In this document: in pieces, positions 15,629 to 23,853 of the stretch
Layout of the letters: every line of letters begins with the position of its first letter
Numbering within the stretch: the stretch's first letter is position 1
Source: Solirubrobacter soli DSM 22325
GTDB taxonomy: Bacteria; Actinomycetota; Thermoleophilia; Solirubrobacterales; Solirubrobacteraceae
Assembly: GCF_000423665.1 (NCBI RefSeq)
Contig: NZ_KE384073.1
Span: 76,144 to 140,143 of the forward strand
Direction: 5' to 3'
DNA length: 64,000 bases
Notes under the pieces: generated by a model
What the model saw: the letters and a program-made list of their open reading frames with translations, nothing else
Told to the model about the DNA's origin: nothing
The model's database searches: none
Made by a program: the position numbers and the translations under genes

Positions 15629-16695
15629 ACGAGACGGTCAAGCTCGTCGCCCGCCGCGAGCTCACCGAGCGCCTGCACGAGCGCTCGTTCCTGATCTCGA
15701 CCGGGATCACGCTCGGGATCGTCGTGGTCGTGCTCCTGCTGCCGACCCTGCTCGGCTTCGGCGGGCCGAACGAGTACACCGTGTCGGCCTCCAGCCCGCA
15801 GGACCGGGCGATCGTCGAGCGCGCCACCCGCCTCGCGCCGCAGTTCGACGCCAAGGTCAAGCTCGGGGACGGCGACGTGACGGTCGAGAACGGCGTCATC
15901 CGCGCCGACGATGAGCCCGACGACAAGCTCGTCTCGATCCTCCAGGTCGCCGCGCAGACCGGCGGCCCGCCGCCGCTGCGCGTGGAGACGACCAAGCCCG
16001 TGGACCCCGACGCCGACGCCAAGGCCGGCCTCGCCTTCTTCACGATCCTGATCCTCTACGGCCAGCTGCTGACGTACGGCTTCTGGGTCGCGACCGGCGT
16101 GGTCGAGGAGAAGGCCTCGCGGGTGATCGAGATCCTGCTGGCCACGATCCGCCCGAAGGACCTGCTCGCGGGCAAGGTGCTCGGGCTCGGCGTGCTCGGC
16201 CTGGGCCAGCTGCTGATCGTCTCGTTCTTCGGGTTGGCGGTCGCGGCGGCGACCGGCGCGCTCAACGTCGACGGCGACCTGATCGGCGCGGTCGCGCTCT
16301 CGCTCGTCTGGTTCGTGCTCGGCTACGCCTTCTACGCGTCCGCCTACGCCGTCGCCGGGGCGCTCGTGCCGCGCCAGGAGGAGATCCAGAGCTCGACGAC
16401 GCCGCTGACGATGCTGATCCTCGTCTCGCTGTTCATCGGCTTCGCCGTCAACGACGACCCGGACGGCACGCTCGCCCACGTCACCGCGTTCATCCCACCG
16501 GTGGCGCCGGTGACGATGCCGTCGCGGATCATCCTCGGCGCCGCGCCGGCGTGGGAGATCGCCGCGTCGGTGGCGCTGATGGTGGTCTCGACGCTCGCGC
16601 TGATCCCGTTCGCCGGCCGGGTCTACGCGGCGGTCGTCCTCCGTACGGGGACGGCGGTCAAGCTGCGCGACGCGATCCGCCTCGCCCGCTCGTAG
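15625..16695 (+). CDS. ABC-2 type permease (NatB/YhaP-like)
   Basis: 356 aa. One N-terminal helix (FLISTGITLGIVVVVLLLP) is followed by an extracytoplasmic domain of about 115 residues, then five helices beginning at LAFFTILILYGQLL. VVEEKASRVIEILLATIRPKDLLAGKVLGLG is the conserved cytosolic block of ABC-2 permeases that contacts the ATPase. The GTG at 15625 overlaps the ATPase stop, so the two are coupled. Immediately after its TAG the same frame continues into an unrelated secreted-protein sequence, which marks a deletion junction. Confidence 0.9.
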   Translation: MNETVKLVARRELTERLHERSFLISTGITLGIVVVVLLLPTLLGFGGPNEYTVSASSPQDRAIVERATRLAPQFDAKVKLGDGDVTVENGVIRADDEPDDKLVSILQVAAQTGGPPPLRVETTKPVDPDADAKAGLAFFTILILYGQLLTYGFWVATGVVEEKASRVIEILLATIRPKDLLAGKVLGLGVLGLGQLLIVSFFGLAVAAATGALNVDGDLIGAVALSLVWFVLGYAFYASAYAVAGALVPRQEEIQSSTTPLTMLILVSLFIGFAVNDDPDGTLAHVTAFIPPVAPVTMPSRIILGAAPAWEIAASVALMVVSTLALIPFAGRVYAAVVLRTGTAVKLRDAIRLARS

Positions 16696-17718
16696 AACAC
16701 GACCGTCAACGCGGCGACGCTGAAGACGCTCAAGCGCGGCAAGGTCACGCTCGTCCACTCAGGCGCCGCGCGCAAGACCGGCGCGAGCTTCGCGCTCCCG
16801 TACACGCTCTCGCGCTGGGACTTCGCCGCGCGCGAGGGCGATGTGGCCTACTTCGCCAAGAACACGGGCCTCAAGCTCGAGCGCGGCAAGCGCTCGGTCG
16901 CGGTGGTGCACCCGCGGCTCCTGCTGGACACGCCGACGAGCGGGTACGTGACCGCGCTGATCGCCAACGAGCGGATCAAGGTCTTCACCGTCGCCGCCGC
17001 GAAGGTGACGACGACGGACACGGCGGGCCTGCAGACGATCGACGGCCTGCGTCTGAAGCTCACCCAGGCGGGGGCGAACTCCGTCAACCGCGGCCTCAAG
17101 CGCAAGGTCCTGGAGCGCTTCAGCCAGTTCGGCACGCTCGACCTCCGGCTGCTCAAGCCGCCCGCGGGCAGCGCGCCGAGCGAACCGGGACGCGGCGGCG
17201 GCTCCGACGTGCCCGGGCGCGGGACGACGCCCGGCGGCACGCTGACGGTCTCGCCCAGCCTCCTCGGCCTGCTGCCGGCCGGAACGATCTCACCGCTGCT
17301 GCCCGGGTTCTCCCAGGATCTCGACGGCGACGGCACACCCGACCTGGGCGTCGCCGCGCTGCCGCTGCAGGACGTGAGCTTCGACGCCGGCACCCGCACG
17401 GGCGCGATCAAGCTCGGCGGCGGCCTCGTGCTGACCCTGCCCGCCGGCGGCGAGGTCGCGCTCGTCGACCCCGAGGTCGTCGTCGGCGCGACCGCCTCCC
17501 AGAGCGGGTTGTTCGCCAAGGTCGACGGCGCGCGGGTCAAGATCGGCGACCTCGACACCAGCACGCTCGAGTTCGACGTCGCCGACGGCACCGTCACCGT
17601 CGACGACCTCCACGTCACCGTCGGCGGCGCGCTCACGCCGCTCCTCGGCCCGCTGGCGGGCGCGCTGCCGCCGGGGACGCCGCTGCTCTCGCTCGACCTC
17701 AGCTTCCCAGAGGCCTGA
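16696..17718 (+). pseudogene. 5'-truncated secreted HtaA-like repeat protein
   Basis: From the first codon after the permease stop the frame encodes protein-like sequence (TLKTLKRGKVTLVHSG...), but no signal peptide or canonical start exists until a GTG at 16843, inside the first domain. The remainder has a first beta-rich repeat (about 16700-17150), a Gly/Pro linker (GRGGGSDVPGRGTTPGG) and a second repeat with LGGGLVLTLPAGGEVALVDP, reminiscent of HtaA-type domains. Family members are exported, so loss of the start and leader suggests a dead gene created by deletion. The 291-aa product from 16843 could still be made in the cytosol. It overlaps the convergent phytase by 20 bp. Confidence 0.65.
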
Positions 17719-18931
17719 GCAGCAGCGCCAGGGCGACGCGCTCGAGCCGCGTGTACTTGAAGTTCGTGCTCGAGCGCTCGTCCGGGTCGGGCGTGTTCTC
17801 GCCGTCGTGGGTGACGAGTAGGCCGAGCGGGAAGCCCGGCAGCGGCTCGGCGACGACCTGCGCGCCGTCGGAGTGCTGGACGCCGTCGACGCTGCCGTCG
17901 TCGATCGTGAAGTCGCCGAGGAAGCGCCCGAGGCCGCCGTCGGCGTAGGCGACGAAGCGGCTGTCGCCCTGGCTGGAGACCAGCAGCACGTCGCGCACGA
18001 ACGGGATCCGCCAGATCGTCAGGCCCTCGATGTCGGCGGCGACGTGCCTGCCGCCGAAGCCCGGGTCGGCGCCGGGGATGCACTCCTCGCTCTCAGGGTC
18101 GAAGGTCCCGGGGACGCCGAACTCCTTGACCTTCTCCAGCAGCGTGGGAACGCTCCTGAAGCCGGTGCGGTCGACCTTGACGACCCAGAGGCCGATGTCC
18201 TCCTGGGCGGCGAACAGCAGCCCCCGCTGGTCGTCGAACGTCATGCCCTCGACCTGCGGGCCGTCGCCCGGGTCCTCGCACGGCGACCAGCTCTGCCCGT
18301 TGGGCAGGCGGAACGCGCTCGGCAGCGTGAAGTCGTCGACGCGCTTGTAGGAGACGCGGCCGTTGCCGGCGTCGATCAGCTTGTAGAGGGCGACCGCGGT
18401 GCGGGAGCGGCGGGAGACGGCGATGTAGCCGTCGCCGTGGTCGACGTAGGCGGCGACGCCGTAGGCGGTCGCCTGGGTCTTGACCTCGTCCTGGTTGGCG
18501 GAGAAGACCAGCGGGGCGTTGGCGACGGTCACGTCGGTCAGCGGCGTGCCGGAGGTGTTGACGGCGAAGATCCGCAGCTTGTCGAGGCCGCGGTCGGAGG
18601 CCACGGCGAGGTCGCGGAGCTTGCCACCGAGCTTGACGCCGGTGATGACGTCGACGTTGTTGAAGCGCCCGGGCGCGGCCGGGATCGACTGCAGCGTGCG
18701 GCCCTTCAGGTCGTAGACGTCCAGGCCCGCGTTCTTCTTGGTCCCGATCACGAGCGAGCGGGCGCGGTCGGTCGGGTTGATCCAGACGGCGGGATCGTCG
18801 GCGTCGGCGTCGCCGCCCGCCTCGTCGTCGAACAGCGGCGCGGTCTCGAGCGTGGCCTTGACCTGCGCGTGAGCGGCCGCGGGTGCGGCCAGCATGGCGA
18901 TGAACGCGAGCAGAAGCGCGAACCTGGGCAT
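17699..18931 (-). CDS. Beta-propeller phytase, secreted
   Basis: 410 aa with a signal peptide (FALLLAFIAMLAAPAAAHA). Beta-propeller phytase signatures include DADDPAVWINP near residue 42, LVIGTKKNAGLDVYDL, RFNNVDVI and the calcium-binding acidic loops. The enzyme releases phosphate from phytate with Ca2+ as cofactor. ATG 18931 follows TAGCGT by 7 nt. The 3' end overlaps the truncated HtaA-like gene on the opposite strand. Confidence 0.9.
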   Translation of the reverse strand: MPRFALLLAFIAMLAAPAAAHAQVKATLETAPLFDDEAGGDADADDPAVWINPTDRARSLVIGTKKNAGLDVYDLKGRTLQSIPAAPGRFNNVDVITGVKLGGKLRDLAVASDRGLDKLRIFAVNTSGTPLTDVTVANAPLVFSANQDEVKTQATAYGVAAYVDHGDGYIAVSRRSRTAVALYKLIDAGNGRVSYKRVDDFTLPSAFRLPNGQSWSPCEDPGDGPQVEGMTFDDQRGLLFAAQEDIGLWVVKVDRTGFRSVPTLLEKVKEFGVPGTFDPESEECIPGADPGFGGRHVAADIEGLTIWRIPFVRDVLLVSSQGDSRFVAYADGGLGRFLGDFTIDDGSVDGVQHSDGAQVVAEPLPGFPLGLLVTHDGENTPDPDERSSTNFKYTRLERVALALLLRPLGS

Positions 18932-18938
18932 GGCGGCG

Positions 18939-18944
18939 ACGCTA
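18939..18944 (-). promoter_or_regulatory. -10 box (TAGCGT) of the phytase gene
   Basis: On the minus strand TAGCGT ends 7 nt before ATG 18931. The same hexamer and spacing precede the gene starting at 22601. Confidence 0.6.
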
Positions 18945-18974
18945 CGTCCGCCCGCGTCCTCTCATGTATCCAAG

Positions 18975-19043
18975 TCGTATACCGGGGCCAGACCCCGGTA
19001 TACGAGCGGTATGCAAGCGGGATACAGGGGTCTGATCCCTGGG
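18975..19043. repeat. REP-like palindromes, copy 4 plus an imperfect relative
   Basis: 18975-19005 is a perfect hairpin with 13-bp arms (TCGTATACCGGGG) and the loop CCAGA. About 19 bp later 19024-19043 repeats the core as ACAGGGGTCTGATCCCTGGG with mismatches. The GGGG-NCNGA-CCCC-like core is shared with the other copies. They fill the gap between phytase and a divergent small gene. Confidence 0.75.
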
Positions 19044-19049
19044 TGTAAG

Positions 19050-19055
19050 TAGGAT
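19050..19055 (+). promoter_or_regulatory. -10 box (TAGGAT)
   Basis: TAGGAT ends 7 nt before ATG 19063. The same hexamer and spacing precede the gene at 62031. Confidence 0.6.
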
Positions 19056-19062
19056 CGAGGGC

Positions 19063-19413
19063 ATGTTCGGACGCGGCCGGATCAAGGACGGAGTGCGGGG
19101 TCAGGCGAAGGTGCTCGAGCTCGGGCCGACCGCCAAGGGCGCGCGCCAGACCGAGAAGCGCGACGTCGAGTACCGGTTCGTTCTCGAGCTCGACGGTCGG
19201 CGGGTCGAGCACGTCGAGCAGATGCCCGCGCTGAAGGCGCCGCTGCTCGGGGACGTGCTGCCGGTCACCGTGGGTGGCGATCGCCTGCGGATCGAGTGGG
19301 CCGAGGTGCCGGACATCGCCGACCGCGCCCGGGCCTCGGCCGCGGCGGCCCGTGACGGCGACGCGGCCGGCGCGGCCGCGGCGCTCGGCTTCACCCTGCG
19401 AGACGAGCAGTGA
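19063..19413 (+). CDS. Conserved-looking hypothetical protein
   Basis: 116 aa, not recognised. A short basic N-terminus leads to a beta-rich core (KVLELGP, YRFVLELDGRRVEHVEQMP, LPVTVGGDRLRIEW), which looks like a small beta-barrel, and an Ala-rich helix at the C-terminus. It is translationally coupled to nat: its TGA overlaps the nat start by 4 bp (GTGA), so the three genes to 21073 form one operon. Confidence 0.7.
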   Translation: MFGRGRIKDGVRGQAKVLELGPTAKGARQTEKRDVEYRFVLELDGRRVEHVEQMPALKAPLLGDVLPVTVGGDRLRIEWAEVPDIADRARASAAAARDGDAAGAAAALGFTLRDEQ

Positions 19414-20207
19414 TCGACGCGCTATTGGGGCGCATCGGGCTCTCCGCGATGCCCGAGCCGACCGTCGACGGCCTGCGTGAGCTGCACCGCGCCTATCTGG
19501 CCGCGGTCCCGTACGAGGACATCGCGGTCCAGCTGGGGGAGACCGCGCCGCTCGACGAGGCCGCGCTGATCGCGCGGGTGTGCGCCGGGGACGGGCGCGG
19601 CGGGTACTGCTTCGAGCTCAACACCGTGCTCGCCGCGCTGCTGCGCGCGTGCGGGTTCGTCGTGACCCACCACCAGGCGGTCGTGGGCGGCGAAGGGCCG
19701 ACGAACCACATGGCGCTGCTCGTGCATCTGGACGGCGAGCGCTGGCTCGCGGACGCCGGGCTGGGGGAGGGCTTCGTCGAGCCGCTGCCGTTCGGCGAGG
19801 GCTCGACCACGCTCGGCCCGTTCACCTACACGCTGACCCGCGAGGAGGCGGGCACGTGGTGGGTGGGGATGCACGAGTGGACGTCGTTCCGCGGCTTCCG
19901 GATGACCGAGGAGGAGTCGGTGCTCGCCGACTTCGACCCGCACCACGAGCGGCTTGCCCTGGATCCCGAGTCGCCGTTCGTGAAGACGTTCGTGGTGCAG
20001 AGCCCGCAGCCGGGGCGGATCGTCACCGTGCGCTCCCGCACGTGGTCGGCGGTCGGCCCGGAGGCGGACTCCAAGCGCGTGCTCGAGCGCGACGAGTTCG
20101 CCGGCGTGCTGCAGTCGGAGTTCGGCGTGGTCGTCGGCGGCGAGCGGCTGGAGCGCCTGTGGACGCGCGCGGTCGCCCAGCACGAGGCGTTCCTGGCGCG
20201 CGCATGA
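19410..20207 (+). CDS. nat: Arylamine N-acetyltransferase
   Basis: 265 aa, the usual NAT length. The catalytic triad is complete: Cys67 in RGGYCFELN, His100 in GPTNHMALLV and Asp115 in WLADAGLGEG. It transfers acetyl from acetyl-CoA to arylamines or hydrazines. Its role could be detoxification or, as in actinobacterial homologues, modification within secondary or lipid metabolism. It is coupled at both ends: GTG overlaps the upstream stop, and its TGA overlaps the ATG of the MYG1-like gene. Confidence 0.93.
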   Translation: MIDALLGRIGLSAMPEPTVDGLRELHRAYLAAVPYEDIAVQLGETAPLDEAALIARVCAGDGRGGYCFELNTVLAALLRACGFVVTHHQAVVGGEGPTNHMALLVHLDGERWLADAGLGEGFVEPLPFGEGSTTLGPFTYTLTREEAGTWWVGMHEWTSFRGFRMTEEESVLADFDPHHERLALDPESPFVKTFVVQSPQPGRIVTVRSRTWSAVGPEADSKRVLERDEFAGVLQSEFGVVVGGERLERLWTRAVAQHEAFLARA

Positions 20208-21073
20208 AGGTCGCCACGCACCCCGGCAACTTCCACGCCGACGACGTCTTCGCCGTCGCGGTGCTGCAGCTCATCCACGGCGAGCTGGAGGTCGTGCGGA
20301 CCCGTGACGCCGTCGACGCCGACGTCCGCGTCGACATCGGCGGGCGCAGCGACCCCGCGACCGGCGACTTCGACCACCACCAGCGCGGCGGCGCGGGCGA
20401 GCGGGCGAACGGCATCCGCTACGCGAGCTTCGGCCTGGTCTGGCGCGAGTTCGGTCCCACGCTGGCGGGCGGCGAGGACGCGGCGAACGCGATCGACGAG
20501 CGGCTCGTCCAGGGCGTCGACGCCAACGACACGGGCCAGAACATCTCGACCGCGCTGGTCGAAGGCATCCGCCCGATGACCGTCAGCGGCGTCATCGGTG
20601 CCATGAACGCCCATTGGGACGAGGAGTGGACGTCCGAGGAGGAGGACGCCCGCTTCCTCGAGGCGGTCGCGTTCGCGCGCGGGGTGCTGGAGCGCGAGCT
20701 CTCCGGCGCCAAGGCCTACCGCCGCGGCCTGGACATCGTCCGCGGCGCGATCGCCCGCGCCGAGGACCCTCGCCTGATCGAGCTCGACCGCAAGGCCCCG
20801 TGGCACGAGACCGTCGTCACCACCGCGCCCGACGCCCTCTACGTCATCTACCCGAAGTCCGACGGCTGGGGGATGCAGGCGGTCCCGAAAGCGCTCGGCG
20901 AGTTCGCCAACCGCAAGGACCTCCCCGAACCCTGGGCCGGCCACTCCGACGACGAGCTCGCGGCGATCACCGGCGTCCCGGACGCGATGTTCGCCCACAC
21001 GAAGCGCTTCTACGCCTCGGCGCGCAGCCGCGAGGGCATCCTCGCGCTCGCCCGTCAGGCGCTCGACGCCTGA
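20204..21073 (+). CDS. MYG1 (UPF0160) family DHH-type metal-dependent protein
   Basis: 289 aa. HPGNFHADDVFA (residues 6-17) and GDFDHHQRGG (about 55-64) are the two metal-binding motifs of the MYG1/DHH phosphoesterase-like family. The C-terminal GWGMQAVP and the family-typical end are also present. Eukaryotic MYG1 is an RNA exonuclease; bacterial members are uncharacterised, so nuclease activity is an inference. The ATG at 20204 overlaps the nat stop. A 22-bp tandem repeat array begins about 30 bp after the stop. Confidence 0.88.
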   Translation: MKVATHPGNFHADDVFAVAVLQLIHGELEVVRTRDAVDADVRVDIGGRSDPATGDFDHHQRGGAGERANGIRYASFGLVWREFGPTLAGGEDAANAIDERLVQGVDANDTGQNISTALVEGIRPMTVSGVIGAMNAHWDEEWTSEEEDARFLEAVAFARGVLERELSGAKAYRRGLDIVRGAIARAEDPRLIELDRKAPWHETVVTTAPDALYVIYPKSDGWGMQAVPKALGEFANRKDLPEPWAGHSDDELAAITGVPDAMFAHTKRFYASARSREGILALARQALDA

Positions 21074-21094
21074 CGCCCGCGCCCGCGCCGCGCC

Positions 21095-21305
21095 GGCCCG
21101 CCCTGCGCGCCGCGCCGCGCCGCCCTGCGCGTCTCGCCGCCCCGCCCTGCGCGCCGCGCCGGCCCGCCCTGCGAGACGCGCCGCCACGCCCTGCGCGTCT
21201 CGCCGCCCCGCCCTGCGCGCCGCGCCGGCCCGCCCTGCGCGCCGCGCCGGCCCGCCCTGCGCGCCCGCGCCGCCCCGCCCTGCGCGCCGCGCCGGCCCGT
21301 GCCGC
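21095..21305. repeat. 22-bp tandem repeat array between convergent genes
   Basis: The word CCCTGCG recurs with its CTG at 21103, 21125, 21147, 21169, 21191, 21213, 21235, 21257 and 21280, so the period is exactly 22 bp for eight units and 23 for the last. Internal variants alternate CGCGCCG with CGTCTCGCC. It fills the whole 238-bp gap between two gene ends. Confidence 0.9.
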
Positions 21306-21311
21306 GCCGCC

Positions 21312-22601
21312 CTACTCGGCGGGCGCGTCGGCGGCGGCCACGAGGTCGTCGATCGCGGCCAGGTGGCCGCGGACCCGCTCGACCATGCCCTCGAGCACCC
21401 CGCGCGCGGACTCGATGCCGCCCGCGGCGTTGGTCAGGTGCAGCTTGATCCGCCGGACCTCGTCCAGCGCGCCGAGCGTGCGCTCGACCTCCGCCCGCAG
21501 CGCCGGAGCGTCGAGTCCCTCGACGCCGCCCTTGGCCATCAGCACGCGCGCCCGCGCCAGGGAGTAGGCGACCTGGAGCGCCAGGGCGCCCTCGTCCGGG
21601 TCGAAGACCACGAAGAGCTTGTCGCCGCCGACCTCGCGCAACGCGACCGCCCGCGCGGGCAGCCGGTCCTCGGAGGGCACCACCCAGACGCCGTAGTCCG
21701 CGGAGCGCTGGGCCATCGCCTCCTCGAGCTCGCCCAGCGCCTCCTTGCGCGACTTGCGCGAGTGCTTGGCCTCGAAGACGATCCGCCCCCGCGACGCGCC
21801 CGCGCAGCCGTCGATGTCGACGACCACGTCGCCCTTGCGCCCGCCGGCGCCGCCGAAGTCGCCGACCGCCTCGGCGTCGTCGCCCATCCCGCGGGCGATC
21901 AGATCGACCGCCTCGGCCACGGCCTCCTCGTAGGGGCGGCCCTTGGCGGTGCCGCGCGCGACCTCCGCCGCGACCTCGGTCGCCTTCTCGCGCTCCGCCC
22001 GCAGCCCCGCCAGCTCCAGCTTCAAGGCGACCATCTGCTCGCGCATCTGCTCGAGCTGGGCCTCCTGCCGCGTCGCCGCGTCGCGCGCCGCCCGCAGGTG
22101 CGCGGCCTTGAAGTCGGCGAGCGGGTTCGACCCGTCCGCGGACGAGAACTGCCGCAGCAGGTCCTCGCGCATCCGGGCGGACTGCTCCGTCATCACCTGC
22201 CGCAACTGATGTTGCACGGCCGCGCTCGATCCGTCGCCGAAGAGCCGCGTGAGCTCCTTCGCCAGGTGCCCGTTCTCGGCGCCGAAGACCTCGTCGACCT
22301 TGGTGCCGAAGAACTCGGCCACGACCCGCGCCTTGTCGGTGAACGCGGTCTCGACCTCGCGTGAGACCTTCTCGAACTCGGTGCGGACGAACTCGGCGTC
22401 GACGGCGTTGTGCTCGCGCTCCAGCACCCGCGCGCCGATCTCGATCGCGTCGATGACGACCGCCGTCGCGTCTTCGCCGGCCTCGATGCGCCGGTCCAGG
22501 AACGACGCGGTCGCGGGATCGTCGACGACGAGGTTGTCAACGATCACGCGGCCCATCAGCACATGGACCCGGGGTTGGCGTAGCGGGGTGGCGGCCTCCA
22601 C
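21312..22601 (-). CDS. Coiled-coil protein with a PD-(D/E)XK nuclease-like core
   Basis: About 429 aa. A helical coiled-coil stretch (QEAQLEQMREQMVALKLELAGLRAE...) precedes GDVVVDIDG and then RIVFEAKHSRKSRKEALGELEEA. The D...(E)xK spacing with EAK and a following helix and ADYGVWVV resembles the PD-(D/E)XK/DUF2130 nuclease fold. That reading is an inference from motifs. GTG 22601 is favoured because TAGCGT lies 7 nt upstream, as for phytase; ATG 22556 and TTG 22631 are alternatives. Function and substrate unknown. Confidence 0.7.
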   Translation of the reverse strand: MEAATPLRQPRVHVLMGRVIVDNLVVDDPATASFLDRRIEAGEDATAVVIDAIEIGARVLEREHNAVDAEFVRTEFEKVSREVETAFTDKARVVAEFFGTKVDEVFGAENGHLAKELTRLFGDGSSAAVQHQLRQVMTEQSARMREDLLRQFSSADGSNPLADFKAAHLRAARDAATRQEAQLEQMREQMVALKLELAGLRAEREKATEVAAEVARGTAKGRPYEEAVAEAVDLIARGMGDDAEAVGDFGGAGGRKGDVVVDIDGCAGASRGRIVFEAKHSRKSRKEALGELEEAMAQRSADYGVWVVPSEDRLPARAVALREVGGDKLFVVFDPDEGALALQVAYSLARARVLMAKGGVEGLDAPALRAEVERTLGALDEVRRIKLHLTNAAGGIESARGVLEGMVERVRGHLAAIDDLVAAADAPAE

Positions 22602-22608
22602 GCCGACC

Positions 22609-22614
22609 ACGCTA
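22609..22614 (-). promoter_or_regulatory. -10 box (TAGCGT)
   Basis: It ends 7 nt before GTG 22601 on the minus strand and helps decide that start. Confidence 0.5.
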
Positions 22615-22632
22615 CGAGCCGCGCCGGACAAC

Positions 22633-22905
22633 TCAGCCCGTGGCGAAGCCGGTGATGCCCTGCGGCTCCTCTTCGATCACGTCGACCGAGGACACCGTGG
22701 CGTGGCCTGGACCGCGGCGCACGAACTCGATCATGGCCTCGACCGCTTCCGAAGGACCTTCGAAGACGCATTCGACCGTCCCGTCGAGCGTGTTCCGCGC
22801 GGAGCCGGCGACGCCCCGCCGCTCGGCCTCCCGGCGCGTCGCGTCGCGGAAGAAGACCCCCTGCACACGGCCTCCAGCGACCACGCGTCTGCGCACGTCA
22901 GCCAT
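22633..22905 (-). CDS. acyP: Acylphosphatase
   Basis: 90 aa, standard size. GGRVQGVFFRDATRREA carries the catalytic Arg of the phosphate-binding loop, and GSARNTLDGTVECVFEG carries the catalytic Asn. It hydrolyses acyl phosphates such as carbamoyl or 1,3-bisphosphoglycerate phosphates. The ATG at 22905 lies 6 nt after TACCGT. Its divergent neighbour starts only 18 bp away and uses the same -10 palindrome. Confidence 0.93.
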   Translation of the reverse strand: MADVRRRVVAGGRVQGVFFRDATRREAERRGVAGSARNTLDGTVECVFEGPSEAVEAMIEFVRRGPGHATVSSVDVIEEEPQGITGFATG

Positions 22906-22910
22906 GCGGG

Positions 22911-22917
22911 TACGGTA
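22911..22917. promoter_or_regulatory. Shared bidirectional -10 element (TACGGTA)
   Basis: Read on the plus strand, TACGGT (22911-22916) ends 7 nt before ATG 22924. Read on the minus strand, TACCGT (22917 to 22912) ends 6 nt before ATG 22905. The two boxes overlap by five base pairs within an 18-bp intergenic region. The nonamer GTACGGTAG recurs, inverted, at 53559-53567. Confidence 0.65.
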
Positions 22918-22923
22918 GAGCGA

Positions 22924-23853
22924 ATGACGGCCTTGGAGGTCGAGCTCGACGCCTGTGGCGGCGCTGATGCCCCGGCCACGGCCGCCGCTCGCCTGCGCGA
23001 GGTGCTCAACGACGCGCTCAAGACCGGCCGCGCCGAGCTCGCCAAGCCGCGCTCGGGCAAGGACGAGCCGGTCGAGATCGGGATCGCCGCCCAGGGCGGG
23101 AGCCTCGTCGCCGCCGTCCCCGTCACCGGCGGGCTGCGGGCCGACCCCGACATCGTCAGCGAGCGCGAATGGCTGTTGACGGCGGCGGTCGTCGGCACGC
23201 TGGTCGAGCTCGCCGAGCCGGGCCAGCTCACCCGCCCCGACGACCTGCGCCTGCGCGCCGGGGAGCTGAGCAGCGGCCACCTCGTCCTCGCCTACCCGGC
23301 GGATGCCTTCGAGGCCGACTTCGTCGAGCTCGCCTTCGAGGAGCAGTCGCACGCGATCGACCGGCTGCGCGCGACCGCCCGCGCGCTCCCGCCCGGCGTG
23401 ATCGACGACGTCACGCTCAAGGAGCCGATCGGCTCGCGCCACCCGCTGCGGATCGCCGAGGCCGTCGCGCGGCTCGGCGGGCATCCCGCGAAGGCGTTCG
23501 ACGAGCTCGAGGACGCCGTCCTGGCCCTGCTCGGCCCCGGCGGGAACGTCCCCACGCCGCACAACGACCCCGATCCGAGCCTGCGAGCGGCCCGCCGCAT
23601 CCTGCAGAGGCTCGACGGCATGGGGAAGTGGGGCGGATATCACACAGAGTTCGCGCATCTCGCGCGAGGCTTCGCCGGCAACGACCGCGCGCTCGCGCAA
23701 GAAGTGGGGGAGGCCCTGCTGGAAGCGGGGCTGCTGGCCGAGAAGCCGTCGGTGGGCCAGCGCCACGTCTACCTCAACCCGCGCAAGGCGGCGGAGATCA
23801 AGAAGCTGATCGAGACAGGAGAGGTGCCGGCGGGTATGAGGCTGCCGCGATGA
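22924..23853 (+). CDS. Hypothetical protein with C-terminal winged-helix-like end
   Basis: 309 aa, not recognised. The N-terminal two-thirds alternates helices and strands (LREVLNDALKTGRAELA, VEIGIAAQGGSLVAAVPV). The last 80 residues (YHTEFAHLARGFAGNDRA, VGEALLEAGLLAEKPSV, RHVYLNPRKAAEIKKLI) look like a winged helix: two helices followed by a hairpin. The ATG follows TACGGT by 7 nt. Its TGA overlaps the acyl-CoA synthetase ATG by 4 bp, so the two are coupled. Confidence 0.72.
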   Translation: MTALEVELDACGGADAPATAAARLREVLNDALKTGRAELAKPRSGKDEPVEIGIAAQGGSLVAAVPVTGGLRADPDIVSEREWLLTAAVVGTLVELAEPGQLTRPDDLRLRAGELSSGHLVLAYPADAFEADFVELAFEEQSHAIDRLRATARALPPGVIDDVTLKEPIGSRHPLRIAEAVARLGGHPAKAFDELEDAVLALLGPGGNVPTPHNDPDPSLRAARRILQRLDGMGKWGGYHTEFAHLARGFAGNDRALAQEVGEALLEAGLLAEKPSVGQRHVYLNPRKAAEIKKLIETGEVPAGMRLPR

